From positions 4,587,767 through 4,651,766 of the forward strand of contig NZ_CP022161.1 of NCBI RefSeq assembly GCF_002214185.1: 64,000 nt of DNA, in the 5' to 3' direction. Both the position numbers and the translations under genes were made by a program. The notes under the pieces are model-generated. The model was not told the DNA's origin. It ran no database searches and saw only the letters and a program-made list of their open reading frames with translations. The first letter of the stretch is position 1, and each line of letters begins with the position of its first letter. This DNA is from Streptomyces capitiformicae (GTDB taxonomy: Bacteria; Actinomycetota; Actinomycetes; Streptomycetales; Streptomycetaceae). This document shows, piece by piece, positions 43,727 through 51,495 of the stretch.

Positions 43727-43772
43727 TCCGGGTACGGGGATGTACCAATCTGCGGCTCCGCCGCTCACCCTC
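43727..43772. repeat. Dispersed GC-rich element, partial copy
   Basis: Contains TTTCCGGGTACGGGGATGTA followed by the common core TGCGGCTCCGCCGC (about 43751-43764). The distal CGACCAGCCAC block is missing. Confidence 0.6.
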
Positions 43773-44502
43773 ACACCCCCAAAAGCCCCAACGCCCCCAC
43801 CACCCCCGCCAGATTCACGAAAGTCACCGCCGCACCCAACACGACCCCCACCACAACGCCCAACGAGGCCTCACCGACCACAACCCGCAGCACCCGCCCC
43901 TGCGTAGCCCCCGCCAGCCGCGGTGACCGCAGCTCCGCGCCCCGCGCGGACGTGGCCATGAGCAACGTCCCGGCCGGCGAAATCCCGGCATACACAAGGG
44001 CGATACCCAGCACCACGAAGAACCCGAGCCGCGTCCGCGCCCCCGTACCCGGCCGGTTCGCCCCGGGCGGTGCCCGGCCCGCTCGGCCGGCCCCACCCGG
44101 GCCGGCGCCTGCCCCACCGCCCCGCGCGAGGGCCGCCGGCCGGCGAGGCGCAGCGGCAGGGCGACGTTCTGCGCGGCGGTCAGGGAGGGGAGCAGATTGA
44201 AGGCCTGGAACACGAGACCGATCCGCTCCCGGCGCAACAGCGTCAGCCGCCCCTCACTCATCCCGCCCAGCTCGACCCCGTCGACGCACACCGTCTGGCC
44301 CGACGGCCGGTCCAGCGCGGCCGCACACTGCAACAGCGTCGACTTCCCCGACCCCGAGGGCCCCCATCACCGCCGTGAACGTCCCGGCCACGCAGTCGAG
44401 ATCCACTCCGTCGAGGGCGACGACATCCCCGTACGAACGCCGCAGTCCCCGCACACGCACGGCCGCGAACCCGGCCGCCTCATCCACCTCTGTCCTGGTC
44501 AT
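43771..44502 (-). pseudogene. MacB-type ABC transporter remnant (ATPase start fused to permease end)
   Basis: From ATG 44502: VRVRGLRRSYGDVVALDGVD begins an ABC ATPase. A frameshift at the Walker A region then gives GSGKSTLLQCAAALDRPSGQ and LLRRERIGLVFQAFNLLPSL in a second frame. At about 44060 the ATPase ends before the signature motif and the DNA becomes the last 80 residues of an FtsX-type permease (GFFVVLGIALVYAGISPAG ... GVVVGVVLGAAVTFVNLAGV). Both genes are incomplete, so the exporter is dead. Confidence 0.75.
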
Positions 44503-44574
44503 GCCCACCAGCGAACCGCCCCCGGCCCGCCCGCACACGACCACTGGCGGGCGTCTCGGGGGTATGCCCAGCCC

Positions 44575-44703
44575 TAGGGGGTGCTTTGAAAGTCCCGCAC
44601 AGCACCCACGGCGCCCGGCACGCCGAGGCCACGCACCGGCTGTGACACCAGCCGCTGCCGCGGCGGGCGCGGGCACCGCACAGGACTTTCAAAGCACCCT
44701 CTA
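44575..44703. mobile_element. MITE-like element, 129 bases
   Basis: Terminal inverted repeats about 20 bases long share the perfect core GGTGCTTTGAAAGTCC (44580-44595 and, inverted, 44683-44698) and extend outward to TAG at both ends. The interior is 87 bases without coding capacity. Its end lies 33 bases before the DUF2786 gene. It looks like a non-autonomous element of an unknown IS family. Confidence 0.7.
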
Positions 44704-44735
44704 CCGCCCCGCTCACCCATGACACGATCGAACAC

Positions 44736-45908
44736 GTGAGTACGACCAGCACGGTGGACCGCGCCTTCGAGGCGGCCCTCTACGCCGACACCGACGCCGC
44801 CCTGGACACGGGCGCCTCGCTGCTCGCCGCCGACCCGGCGGCCGACGCGGAACTCGCCCGGCGGGGGCGGGAGTTCGTCGCCGGGGCCTGGCGGCGCGGC
44901 TGGCAGCCCGCCGACGTCGTACGGTTCGTACGGCGCGAGCTGGAAGACGCACACGTACGACTCCTCGCGCGGCTCATCGTCGAGGAGACCGAGCGAGCCA
45001 CCGAGCAGCCGTCGCCGAGCCCCCGCTGGGCCGCGCAGCTCGACGAGGTCAGGGCACTGCACGAGCCGGACACCGCGCCGCGCACCGACCGGTTCTCCCA
45101 CGCCACCGCCGCCCTGGAGCTGTACCGCCTGCTCCTGCGCCTGCCCACCCTCGAACCCCTGGACCGCCCACAGGGCCCCGCCACCACGGCCCACCACCCC
45201 GAGTCCCGCATGCTCACCCGTATCCGTGGCCTCCTCGCCAAGGCGGAGGCCACGGACTTCCCGGAGGAGGCGGAGGCGCTCAGCGCGAAGGCGCAGGAGC
45301 TGATGGCGCGGCACAGCATCGACGAGGCGCTGCTCGCCGCCCGTACCCACGCCAAGGACGCGCCCGGCGCCTGCCGTATCGGCGTCGACCCGCCGTACGA
45401 GACGGCCAAGGCGGTACTCCTCGACGCGGTCGCCCGGGCCAACCGCTGCGAGGCCGTCTGGAACGAGCCCCTCGGCTTCTCCACGGTCGTCGGTTTCGAG
45501 CCCGACCTGGAGGCGGTCGAACTCCTCTTCACCTCACTCCTCGTCCAGGCCACCACCGCGATGACCAAGGCGGAGGCGGCCCAGCGCAAGGGGGGACGCA
45601 AGCGGACCAAGACCTTCCGGCAGTCGTTCCTGGCCGCCTACGCCCACCGGATCGGCGATCGGTTGGCGGAGGTCGCCGAGGCCCAGGTGGCCGAAACCGC
45701 CGAAGCCGCCGCAACCGGTGCAGAGGACGCGGGCGACCTGCTCCCCGTCCTCGCCGCCCGCGACGTAGCCGTACGTGACCACTTCACCCATATGTTCCCG
45801 GACACCGTCACCACCCGCGTACGAGGCGTCACCGACGCCGCCGGCTGGCGACAGGGCGCGGAGGCGGCGGACCGGGCCCAGGTGGGGGTCCGGCCGAGGC
45901 TGCCGTGA
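44736..45908 (+). CDS. DUF2786 domain protein
   Basis: A 390-residue soluble protein. The DUF2786 segment lies about residue 155-200 (RIRGLLAKAEATDFPEEAEA, LSAKAQELMARHSID). A second conserved region follows (ETAKAVLLDAVARANRCEAV, GFEPDLEAVELLFTSLLVQA, AYAHRIGDRLAEV). The N-terminal 150 residues are helical and specific to actinobacteria (WQPADVVRFVRREL). The role of DUF2786 proteins is unknown; phage and plasmid relatives exist. The GTG at 44736 stands shortly after a MITE-like element, which may supply or interrupt its promoter; no good ribosome binding site is visible. Confidence 0.85.
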   Translation: MSTTSTVDRAFEAALYADTDAALDTGASLLAADPAADAELARRGREFVAGAWRRGWQPADVVRFVRRELEDAHVRLLARLIVEETERATEQPSPSPRWAAQLDEVRALHEPDTAPRTDRFSHATAALELYRLLLRLPTLEPLDRPQGPATTAHHPESRMLTRIRGLLAKAEATDFPEEAEALSAKAQELMARHSIDEALLAARTHAKDAPGACRIGVDPPYETAKAVLLDAVARANRCEAVWNEPLGFSTVVGFEPDLEAVELLFTSLLVQATTAMTKAEAAQRKGGRKRTKTFRQSFLAAYAHRIGDRLAEVAEAQVAETAEAAATGAEDAGDLLPVLAARDVAVRDHFTHMFPDTVTTRVRGVTDAAGWRQGAEAADRAQVGVRPRLP

Positions 45909-45921
45909 GCCGCTGAGGCGG

Positions 45922-46479
45922 TCAGTCGCCTGCGGGAAGGAAGGGCCCCACTGTCGCGTCCAACTCGTCCGCGGACTTGAGCGCGACCTCGGGGTCCGGC
46001 CACTTGAAGCTGTTCACCTTGCTGTCTCCGGGCAGGGCGAACTTCAACTGGTCCACCGCGGCGCTCTTCTCCGCGTCGTCCGCGGCCCCGCGTACGTACG
46101 AGATCGTGAAGGTCATCGACTGATCAGCCTCCAGCGTCAGCTCCGTGTCCCGCGACGCGCCCTCCTGCGGCTGGAGCGTCCAGGAGGAGTCACCGGCGGT
46201 CAGTTCGACACCGGCGATGCCCTTCAGCGTGCAGGCGGCGCCGCTCTTGTTGGTGACGGTGACCGGCACGGCACCCTCGTCACCGGCGGCCGGGGCGGCG
46301 CTGCTGGGCCCGACCTCGAAGTCGGCCTGCGCGGCCGTACAGGCGTTCCCACTCTCGGTGGTCGGGGCGGCACTGGTCTTGCTGTCGTCACCCCCGCCGT
46401 CCCCGTCACCACTGCTACAGGCGGTCAGCGTGAGGGCCGCGAGGAGGGCGGCGGCGAAGGCGGTCGGAGCGGTGCGCAT
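45922..46479 (-). CDS. DUF4232-like lipoprotein
   Basis: A 185-residue lipoprotein: signal peptide with lipobox LTAC (Cys21), a Gly/Asp/Ser-rich linker, and a beta-sandwich-like domain (ACTAAQADFEVGPSSAAPAA, AVPVTVTNKSGAACTLKGIA, VELTAGDSSWTLQPQEG) of the DUF4232 type with a Cys pair. Probably exposed on the outer face of the membrane; function unknown. It is convergent with the DUF2786 gene (14-base gap). The neighbouring gene at 46637-47185 is another lipoprotein on the same strand. Confidence 0.8.
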   Translation of the reverse strand: MRTAPTAFAAALLAALTLTACSSGDGDGGGDDSKTSAAPTTESGNACTAAQADFEVGPSSAAPAAGDEGAVPVTVTNKSGAACTLKGIAGVELTAGDSSWTLQPQEGASRDTELTLEADQSMTFTISYVRGAADDAEKSAAVDQLKFALPGDSKVNSFKWPDPEVALKSADELDATVGPFLPAGD

Positions 46480-46552
46480 GGGGTTCCCGTGAGGTTCGTG
46501 GCTGTCGCAGCGCGTGGTGGTGTGACAGCCGGTGATGGTGTGAAAGTGCGAA

Positions 46553-46584
46553 CGGGCCGCGGAACCCGGAGGTTCCGCGGCCCG
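46553..46584 (-). terminator. Terminator after the second lipoprotein gene
   Basis: Perfect 14-base arms CGGGCCGCGGAACC / GGTTCCGCGGCCCG with a four-base loop, about 55 bases beyond the stop at 46637. Between stop and stem the end of the coding region is partly duplicated (CTCGCCGT...GCATGATCTACGA). Confidence 0.85.
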
Positions 46585-46636
46585 CCCGACACATGATCTA
46601 CGATCCGCGGCTCGCCGTAGGCATGATCTACGACAT

Positions 46637-47185
46637 CTACGACCCGGCGCTCGCCGTCGGCAGATCCGCCGTCAGGTCCGTCGGCAGCCCCGAGGGCAGC
46701 GTCCCCTCCGCCTTCTGGAACGTCTCCTTGCCGACGCCGCCCTCCCACGTGACCGTGAGGGACTTGGCGTCGACGGAGTCGACCATGCCGGAGGCGCGGT
46801 CGTCGTTGCCGTCGGTGCACTTGAGGCTGATCATCTGCATGTTCCCCGAGTCGGAGACCTTGCCGCTGCACACCGAGCCGCCCGCGACGAAGACCGCGGC
46901 CTCGTCGCCGTTGACGAACAGGCCGACCGCCTTGCCGCCGGTCGTGGCCAGCCAGTTGCCCTGCAGTTCGGTCTCGGCGCCGGAGGAGCCGCCGTCGCCC
47001 TCCGCGCTCTCCGTCGCCGTCGGGGCGGCCGACGACTCCTTGGCGTCGGAGTCGGCCTCGTCACCGCTGCTGCATCCGGTCAGCACGAGTGCGGCCGCCA
47101 GCCCGGCCGCCGCGGCCGCGACGCGCATGCGCCGGCGGGCCGAGGTCGCCCGCGTCGCGGTCCTTGCCGTCATCGCCGTAGTCAC
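46637..47185 (-). CDS. Secreted lipoprotein, unknown function
   Basis: A 182-residue protein. Basic n-region with many Thr/Arg, hydrophobic core (VAAAAAGLAAALVLTGC) with lipobox LTGC, then an acidic Ser/Glu linker and a small domain (LQGNWLATTGGKAVGLFVNG, AAVFVAGGSVCSGKV, SLTVTWEGGVGKETFQKAEG) with one further Cys pair. GTG 47185 follows GGGAG by 8 bases. I recognise no characterised family. The tail resembles beta-barrel lipoproteins seen in actinomycetes. Confidence 0.75.
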   Translation of the reverse strand: MTTAMTARTATRATSARRRMRVAAAAAGLAAALVLTGCSSGDEADSDAKESSAAPTATESAEGDGGSSGAETELQGNWLATTGGKAVGLFVNGDEAAVFVAGGSVCSGKVSDSGNMQMISLKCTDGNDDRASGMVDSVDAKSLTVTWEGGVGKETFQKAEGTLPSGLPTDLTADLPTASAGS

Positions 47186-47406
47186 TGGAAGTCTCCCAAA
47201 GGTCTGGCCGGATCCGGTCGCCGGGGCGACAGCGGCAAGCTACCAGGAGTAGCTCTGCGAAAGACGGCCGGGAACTGTCAGGAACTGTGAGGACCACCCA
47301 CGGGAACCGTGACGACCACTGACGACGACTTACGGCGACTTACGGCGACTGACGACGACTTACAGCGACTGACGACGACTCACGACGACCAGAGACTCGC
47401 GCGTTC
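47186..47406. repeat. Intergenic region with short direct repeats
   Basis: Between the lipoprotein and rpsN genes the stretch 47307-47393 consists of repeated GACGACTTACGGC / GACTGAC units of 7 to 13 bases. No gene; the array may act as spacer or transcription end. Confidence 0.6.
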
Positions 47407-47712
47407 CTACCAGGACGACTTGCGCACCCCTGGAAGGAATCCGGCGTGCGCCTGCTCCCGCAGACTCACCCGGGACAGCCCGAACGTGCGGAAGTAACCG
47501 CGGGGCCGCCCGTCGACCTGGTCCCGGTTGCGTACGCGGGTGGCGCTGGCGTCACGCGGCTGCCGGCTCAGCTCCCGCTGGGCGGTGGCACGTTCGGCGT
47601 CCGTGGAGGACGGGCGCCGGATGATCTCCTTCAGCTCGGCCCGCCGCTCGGCGTACCGCGCGACGATCTCCTGCCGCTTCTCGTTCTTCGCGATCTTGCT
47701 CTTCTTCGCCAT
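47407..47712 (-). CDS. rpsN: Ribosomal protein S14, zinc-independent paralogue
   Basis: A 101-residue S14 ([47 protein letters not shown]). It has no CxxC pairs and belongs to the zinc-free (C-) class that replaces the zinc-binding paralogue when zinc is short. ATG 47712 overlaps the rpmB stop by one base, so the two are coupled. It forms the minus-strand arm of the Zur-type ribosomal block. Confidence 0.95.
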   Translation of the reverse strand: MAKKSKIAKNEKRQEIVARYAERRAELKEIIRRPSSTDAERATAQRELSRQPRDASATRVRNRDQVDGRPRGYFRTFGLSRVSLREQAHAGFLPGVRKSSW

Positions 47713-47948
47713 CAGACCTTCACCCCTCGCGCCCGGATCCGGGCCACGGCGGCCTCGACGCCGATGACGTCCACGGTCTTGATCCCCTTGGCGCTCAGCC
47801 GGAGGCGTACGTGGCGGTTCTCGCTCGGCAGCCAGTAGCGCTTTGACTGGATGTTCGGGTCGAAGCGGCGGGACGTGCGCCGGTGGGAGTGCGAGATGCG
47901 GTTGCCGAAGCCGGGCTGGGCGCCGGTCAGCATGCAGTGGGCGGACAA
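47712..47948 (-). CDS. rpmB: Ribosomal protein L28, zinc-independent paralogue
   Basis: A 78-residue L28. The TTG at 47948 gives the standard N terminus ([20 protein letters not shown]), and a GAGAGG stretch lies upstream. The body is typical ([36 protein letters not shown]). It lacks the paired Cys motifs of zinc-binding L28. It is divergent from rpmG across 62 bases that contain the Zur box. Confidence 0.95.
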   Translation of the reverse strand: MSAHCMLTGAQPGFGNRISHSHRRTSRRFDPNIQSKRYWLPSENRHVRLRLSAKGIKTVDVIGVEAAVARIRARGVKV

Positions 47949-47982
47949 GGTGATGTACCTCTCTCTTCCGCGGTTGTGTAAA

Positions 47983-47997
47983 TGGAATTCGTTTTCA
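47983..47997. promoter_or_regulatory. Zur box between rpmB and rpmG
   Basis: TGGAATTCGTTTTCA is an imperfect palindrome resembling the Streptomyces Zur operator (TGaaAA-type arms). It lies in the 62-base divergent spacer, so one site can repress both arms under zinc sufficiency. Confidence 0.7.
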
Positions 47998-48010
47998 GTA
48001 AGGTACCAGC

Positions 48011-48175
48011 ATGGCACGCAACGAACTCCGTCCGGTCATCAAGCTCCGGTCCACGGCCGGCACCGGATACACGTACGTCACGCGCAAGAACCGCCGGAAC
48101 GACCCGGACCGCCTGGTGCTGCGCAAGTTCGACCCGATGGTCGGCCGCCACGTCGACTTCCGAGAGGAGCGCTGA
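48011..48175 (+). CDS. rpmG: Ribosomal protein L33, zinc-independent paralogue
   Basis: A 54-residue L33 ([40 protein letters not shown]). The two CxxC motifs of zinc-binding L33 are absent. ATG 48011 directly follows the Zur-box region with no strong ribosome binding site. It is the first of four plus-strand genes (rpmG, rpmE2, CobW-like, rpsR). Confidence 0.95.
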   Translation: MARNELRPVIKLRSTAGTGYTYVTRKNRRNDPDRLVLRKFDPMVGRHVDFREER

Positions 48176-48180
48176 CCGCG

Positions 48181-48432
48181 ATGAAGAAGGACATCCACCC
48201 GTCGTACGGGCCCGTCGTCTTCCGGGACCGCGCCGCGAACCACGCCTTCCTCACCCGCTCGACCATGACGAGCGAGAAGACGATCGAGTGGGAGGACGGC
48301 AACACGTACCCCGTGGTCGACGTCGAGATCTCGAACGTCAGCCACCCCTTCTACACGGGCACCGCGCGCGTGTTGGACACCGCGGGGCGCGTGGAGAAGT
48401 TCGAGAAGCGGTACGGGAAGAAGCGGGGCTGA
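48181..48432 (+). CDS. rpmE2: Ribosomal protein L31 type B
   Basis: An 83-residue type B L31 ([60 protein letters not shown]). It lacks the Cys residues of type A L31, so it does not bind zinc. The start follows the rpmG stop by five bases with GAGGAG upstream. Confidence 0.95.
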   Translation: MKKDIHPSYGPVVFRDRAANHAFLTRSTMTSEKTIEWEDGNTYPVVDVEISNVSHPFYTGTARVLDTAGRVEKFEKRYGKKRG

Positions 48433-48437
48433 CCGAC

Positions 48438-49691
48438 GTGACCCAGCTGTCTGTCGCGATCGTCGGCGGGCTGCACGCCGATGCCCGGCGGGCCGCCGTC
48501 GAGACGCTGCTCGCCGGGGTCCCGGGCAGCGTCGCGCTGCACCACGACCTCACCACCGCCATCGACGGCCCCGACGCCAAGGTCGTCCGGACCGTACGGG
48601 ACGCGGCGGGTCTCATCTCCACCGGCGAGACCCCCCTCGTCAACGACTGCGCGTGCTGTGCCCTCCGCGAGGACCTGGTCCCCGAGCTGGAACGGCTCGC
48701 GGACGCGGGCCTCACCCGCCTCGCCGTCGTCGAACTGTGGGACTCGGTGGAGCCCAAGGCCATGGCCGAGGTGGTAGCGGCGAGCGGACTGCGGCTCACC
48801 TCGGTCATCACGGCCGTGGACCCCGCCCTCCTCCTTCCCTACCTCGGCAACGGCGACGACCTGGCCGAACGCGGCCTCGCCGCCGCTACCACCGACCAAC
48901 GCACGGTCGCCGACACCTTCGCCCGCCAGCTGGAGTACGCCCCGGTCCTGGCAGTCCTGGACTCGGAGGAGGCCGACGACGAGGACAGGGCGCTGCTGGC
49001 TCAGCTGCATCCGACGGCGCAGAGGGTGCCCATCGGCAGCTGGGCCCGCGTTGAAAGGGGCGCGGGGCAGTATCCATCTGCGGCTCCGCCGCGGGGCGCG
49101 ACCAGCCACGACGCACCCGCACCCGACAATGCGCCGCACCCGCAACGGCGCTCCCCGGCCCTGCTCGCGGCAGCGTTCGCCGGTTTCGACGTGGACGCCG
49201 CCGCAGCAGCCCAACACCCCGCCTCCGCCCTCCTCCCCACAGACGCCGACGAACACGGCGTCACCACCCTCGTCTGGCACCGCCACCGCCCCTTCCACCC
49301 GGAACGGCTGTACGCCGCGCTGGAAGACCTCTGTTGCGCCGCCGCCCGCAGCCGCGGCCGCTTCTGGCTGGCCGAACGTCCCGACACCCTGCTGTACTGG
49401 GACGCGGCCGGCGGCGCCCTCTGCGTGGAGTCGGTCGGCCCCTGGCTCGCCTCTCTGCCGGACGCGGCCTGGGACATGGTCCCGCCGGTACGCCGGGCCG
49501 CGGCTGCCCTCGACTGGCATCCGGAACACGGCGACCGCTGCCAGCACCTGGTCTTCACCTCGCCCGGCCTGGACCGCGACGGACTCGAACAACTCCTGGA
49601 GTCCTGCCTGCTCACCGACGCCGAGTACGCCGCCGGACGCGACGCCTGGGAACGGCTGCCGCGCCCCTTCGACACCTTCCTGGAGGTCTGA
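48438..49691 (+). CDS. CobW/COG0523-like protein with degenerate P-loop
   Basis: A 417-residue member of the CobW family. It has the metal-binding CxCC-type motif in LVNDCACCALREDLVPELER, the VVELWDSVEPKAMAEVV region, and a CobW C-terminal domain (RPFHPERLYAALEDL ... RPDTLLYWDAAGG). The P-loop reads VAIVGGLHADARRAA and has lost the GKT/S, so GTPase activity is doubtful. A roughly 22-residue insert (ERGAGQYPSAAPPRG...) is an in-frame copy of the dispersed repeat. Position in a zinc-responsive ribosomal block suggests zinc handling. GTG 48438. Confidence 0.9.
   Translation: MTQLSVAIVGGLHADARRAAVETLLAGVPGSVALHHDLTTAIDGPDAKVVRTVRDAAGLISTGETPLVNDCACCALREDLVPELERLADAGLTRLAVVELWDSVEPKAMAEVVAASGLRLTSVITAVDPALLLPYLGNGDDLAERGLAAATTDQRTVADTFARQLEYAPVLAVLDSEEADDEDRALLAQLHPTAQRVPIGSWARVERGAGQYPSAAPPRGATSHDAPAPDNAPHPQRRSPALLAAAFAGFDVDAAAAAQHPASALLPTDADEHGVTTLVWHRHRPFHPERLYAALEDLCCAAARSRGRFWLAERPDTLLYWDAAGGALCVESVGPWLASLPDAAWDMVPPVRRAAAALDWHPEHGDRCQHLVFTSPGLDRDGLEQLLESCLLTDAEYAAGRDAWERLPRPFDTFLEV
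49054..49120. repeat. Dispersed GC-rich element, copy 3, in frame inside the CobW-like gene
   Basis: GAAAGGGGCGCGGGGCAG, TGCGGCTCCGCCGC (49079-49092), GGCGCGACCAGCCACGACG and CACCCGCACCCGACAATG match the other copies. It adds residues to the linker between the GTPase-like and C-terminal domains without breaking the frame. Confidence 0.85.
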
Positions 49692-49697
49692 CCCACC

Positions 49698-49931
49698 ATG
49701 GCCCGCAAGCCGGAGCGCAAGCCCGCCAAGTCCCGCCCCAATCCGCTGGACCAGGCCAAGATCACGTACATCGACTACAAGGACACCGACCTGCTGCGCC
49801 GGTTCATCTCCGACCGCGGCAAGATCCGCAGCCGCCGGGTCACCCGGGTCTCCGCCCAGCAGCAGCGACAGCTCGCCCGCGCCATCAAGAACGCCCGGGA
49901 GATGGCCCTTCTGCCGTACTCCTCCCGCTGA
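49698..49931 (+). CDS. rpsR: Ribosomal protein S18, zinc-independent paralogue
   Basis: A 77-residue S18 ([60 protein letters not shown]). The Cys residues of zinc-type S18 are absent. It starts seven bases after the CobW-like stop and closes the plus-strand arm of the Zur-type block. Confidence 0.95.
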   Translation: MARKPERKPAKSRPNPLDQAKITYIDYKDTDLLRRFISDRGKIRSRRVTRVSAQQQRQLARAIKNAREMALLPYSSR

Positions 49932-50334
49932 CCGGCCCCGTCGCAGGCACCCCGTACCGCTCCAGTAACACCTCCGCACCACCTCCGCACCACCCCCTCA
50001 CCACCCCCTCACCACCCCCCACCCGGCCCCGGGGAGGTCCCACCGCCTCCCCGGGGCCGAACGCTTTCCGCCAACTTCCGGACACCGATGGAACAGGAAA
50101 GCCGCCCTGTACGTCTCACCAGTGCGGTAACCGCGGGAACACTCCTCGTGCACGTGCATCTGCTCGTGCACATGCCCATGCATGTGCTCACGCATTGGCA
50201 TGTGAACGGGGCTATGATCCGTGGCAGTTGACCACTGCATCAACGGCCACATCAGAGCCAGCGCGCATCAACGCACAGCAAATGCGCACCGACGCGCACC
50301 GACGCACACCAATGCACCACCCGGGGAGCGACCT
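49932..50334. other. 403-base intergenic region with repeats and a shared motif
   Basis: Opens with CACC-rich direct repeats (49970-50025) and an 18-base degenerate array of GTGCAC/CATGTG units (about 50145-50205). It contains the 16-base motif GTGCACGTGCATCTGC (50148-50163) that recurs inverted upstream of the ATPase gene. No gene. Confidence 0.7.
50148..50163 (+). promoter_or_regulatory. 16-base motif, copy A (upstream of the DUF397 gene)
   Basis: GTGCACGTGCATCTGC, perfectly shared, in inverse orientation, with 51284-51299. Both copies lie upstream of genes of one HTH/ATPase/DUF397 cassette, which suggests a common operator. Confidence 0.55.
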
Positions 50335-50601
50335 GTGGACCACGACGTGTACGGCGTGGATGACGTGTACAACGGCATGGCCGCGACGGAGCTCAGCGAG
50401 CTCCACGCGGTGGTCTGGCGGAAGAGCCGGCACAGCAACTCGCAGGGGAACTGCGTGGAGTTCGCGCGGCTGCCCGGCGGTGACGTGGCGGTGCGGAACT
50501 CGCGCTTCCCGGACGGCCCGGCGCTGGTCTACACGCGCGCCGAGATAGAGGCGATGCTCCTGGGCGTCAAGGACGGCGAGTTCGACCACCTCATCGCATA
50601 A
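50335..50601 (+). CDS. DUF397 domain protein
   Basis: An 88-residue acidic protein with the DUF397 signature VVWRKSRHSNSQGNCVEFAR, LPGGDVAVRNSRFPDGPALV, YTRAEIEAMLLGVKDGEFD. GTG 50335 follows GGGGAG. DUF397 proteins accompany an XRE-type HTH and an RsbW-like ATPase in Streptomyces (the whiJ-type cassette), as here, and behave as small modulators or toxins antagonised by the HTH partner (Scr1/Scr2-type). Their targets are generally developmental. Confidence 0.9.
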   Translation: MDHDVYGVDDVYNGMAATELSELHAVVWRKSRHSNSQGNCVEFARLPGGDVAVRNSRFPDGPALVYTRAEIEAMLLGVKDGEFDHLIA

Positions 50602-50673
50602 CGCCCGCTCGCCCTCGGGGCGTTGGCGAGGTGACACGCGTAGAACCGCAGCGCCGAAAAGCGCCGCAGTTCA

Positions 50674-51192
50674 TCAGCGGGTCGAGGCGTTGCCCGGAGC
50701 CGGTGGCACCGGAGGCACCTGGAACAGCGCCCACACCACCTTGCCGCTGAGCGTGCCGGCCAGCGGGTGCCAGCCCCAGCTGTCCGCGAACGAGTCGACC
50801 AGGAACAGCCCGCGCCCCGACTCCGCCGAGAAGTCGTCCGAGTCGCGAGCGACCGGGGTGTCGTGGCTGGGGTCGCGCACCGCGCACACCAACCGCTCGG
50901 TCCAGCGCATCAGATGCAGCCGCACCGGCGGGTCCTGGACGAGGCCGCTCATGGGGGGCAGGCCGTGCCGCAGGGCATTGGTGACGAGTTCCGAGACCAC
51001 GAGACAGACGTCGTCGAAGCGGTCGCCCATCTGCCACTGGTCGAGCGTGCCCCGGGTGAACCGTCTTGCCTCCCGCACCGCTTCGTAGCGGGGCGGCAGC
51101 GCGCAGGACGCGGCGTTGGACACGGTCGCGGGATCGAGTGGCGGAAGTCCCTGCCGTAAGGGTTCGAGCATGGTCGATCCATTCGTCCCCAT
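50674..51192 (-). CDS. RsbW-like ATP-binding regulatory protein
   Basis: A 172-residue single-domain GHKL ATPase of the anti-sigma/RsbW type: N box DVCLVVSELVTNALRHG, G1 region SGRGLFLVDSFADSWGW, and the closing strand GKVVWALFQVP. No membrane segment. ATG 51192 follows GGGGAG by nine bases. It belongs to the DUF397/HTH cassette but is divergent from the HTH gene; the shared 16-base motif lies in its upstream region. Confidence 0.88.
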   Translation of the reverse strand: MGTNGSTMLEPLRQGLPPLDPATVSNAASCALPPRYEAVREARRFTRGTLDQWQMGDRFDDVCLVVSELVTNALRHGLPPMSGLVQDPPVRLHLMRWTERLVCAVRDPSHDTPVARDSDDFSAESGRGLFLVDSFADSWGWHPLAGTLSGKVVWALFQVPPVPPAPGNASTR

Positions 51193-51283
51193 GCGAGGCA
51201 CTCCCCGTGATCGATCGCGGTCGTTGCGAGGCAGCAGCGGTGTCGCGGGACCATGGTTTCCGATGCGTAGAGCAGATGCAAGG

Positions 51284-51299
51284 GCAGATGCACGTGCAC
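51284..51299 (-). promoter_or_regulatory. 16-base motif, copy B (upstream of the ATPase gene)
   Basis: Reads GTGCACGTGCATCTGC on the minus strand, identical to copy A at 50148-50163. It lies 92 bases before the ATPase start, on the side facing the divergent HTH gene. Confidence 0.55.
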
Positions 51300-51495
51300 G
51301 CGCCCGAAATGGACACGCACATACCGCTTCCTGAACATTTCTTCTGTCACCTTCTTCCGCGGGCTGGGCATTGACTCGTCGCCACTCACGCCTCACTTGT
51401 TGAAGGCTTTCCATTTCTGTAACCGGGCGAGTGCGGATCGGAGTGGATTAGTGGCAGACTTCGGCCCTTGAAGAAGTTGGGGAGGCTGGACGAAC

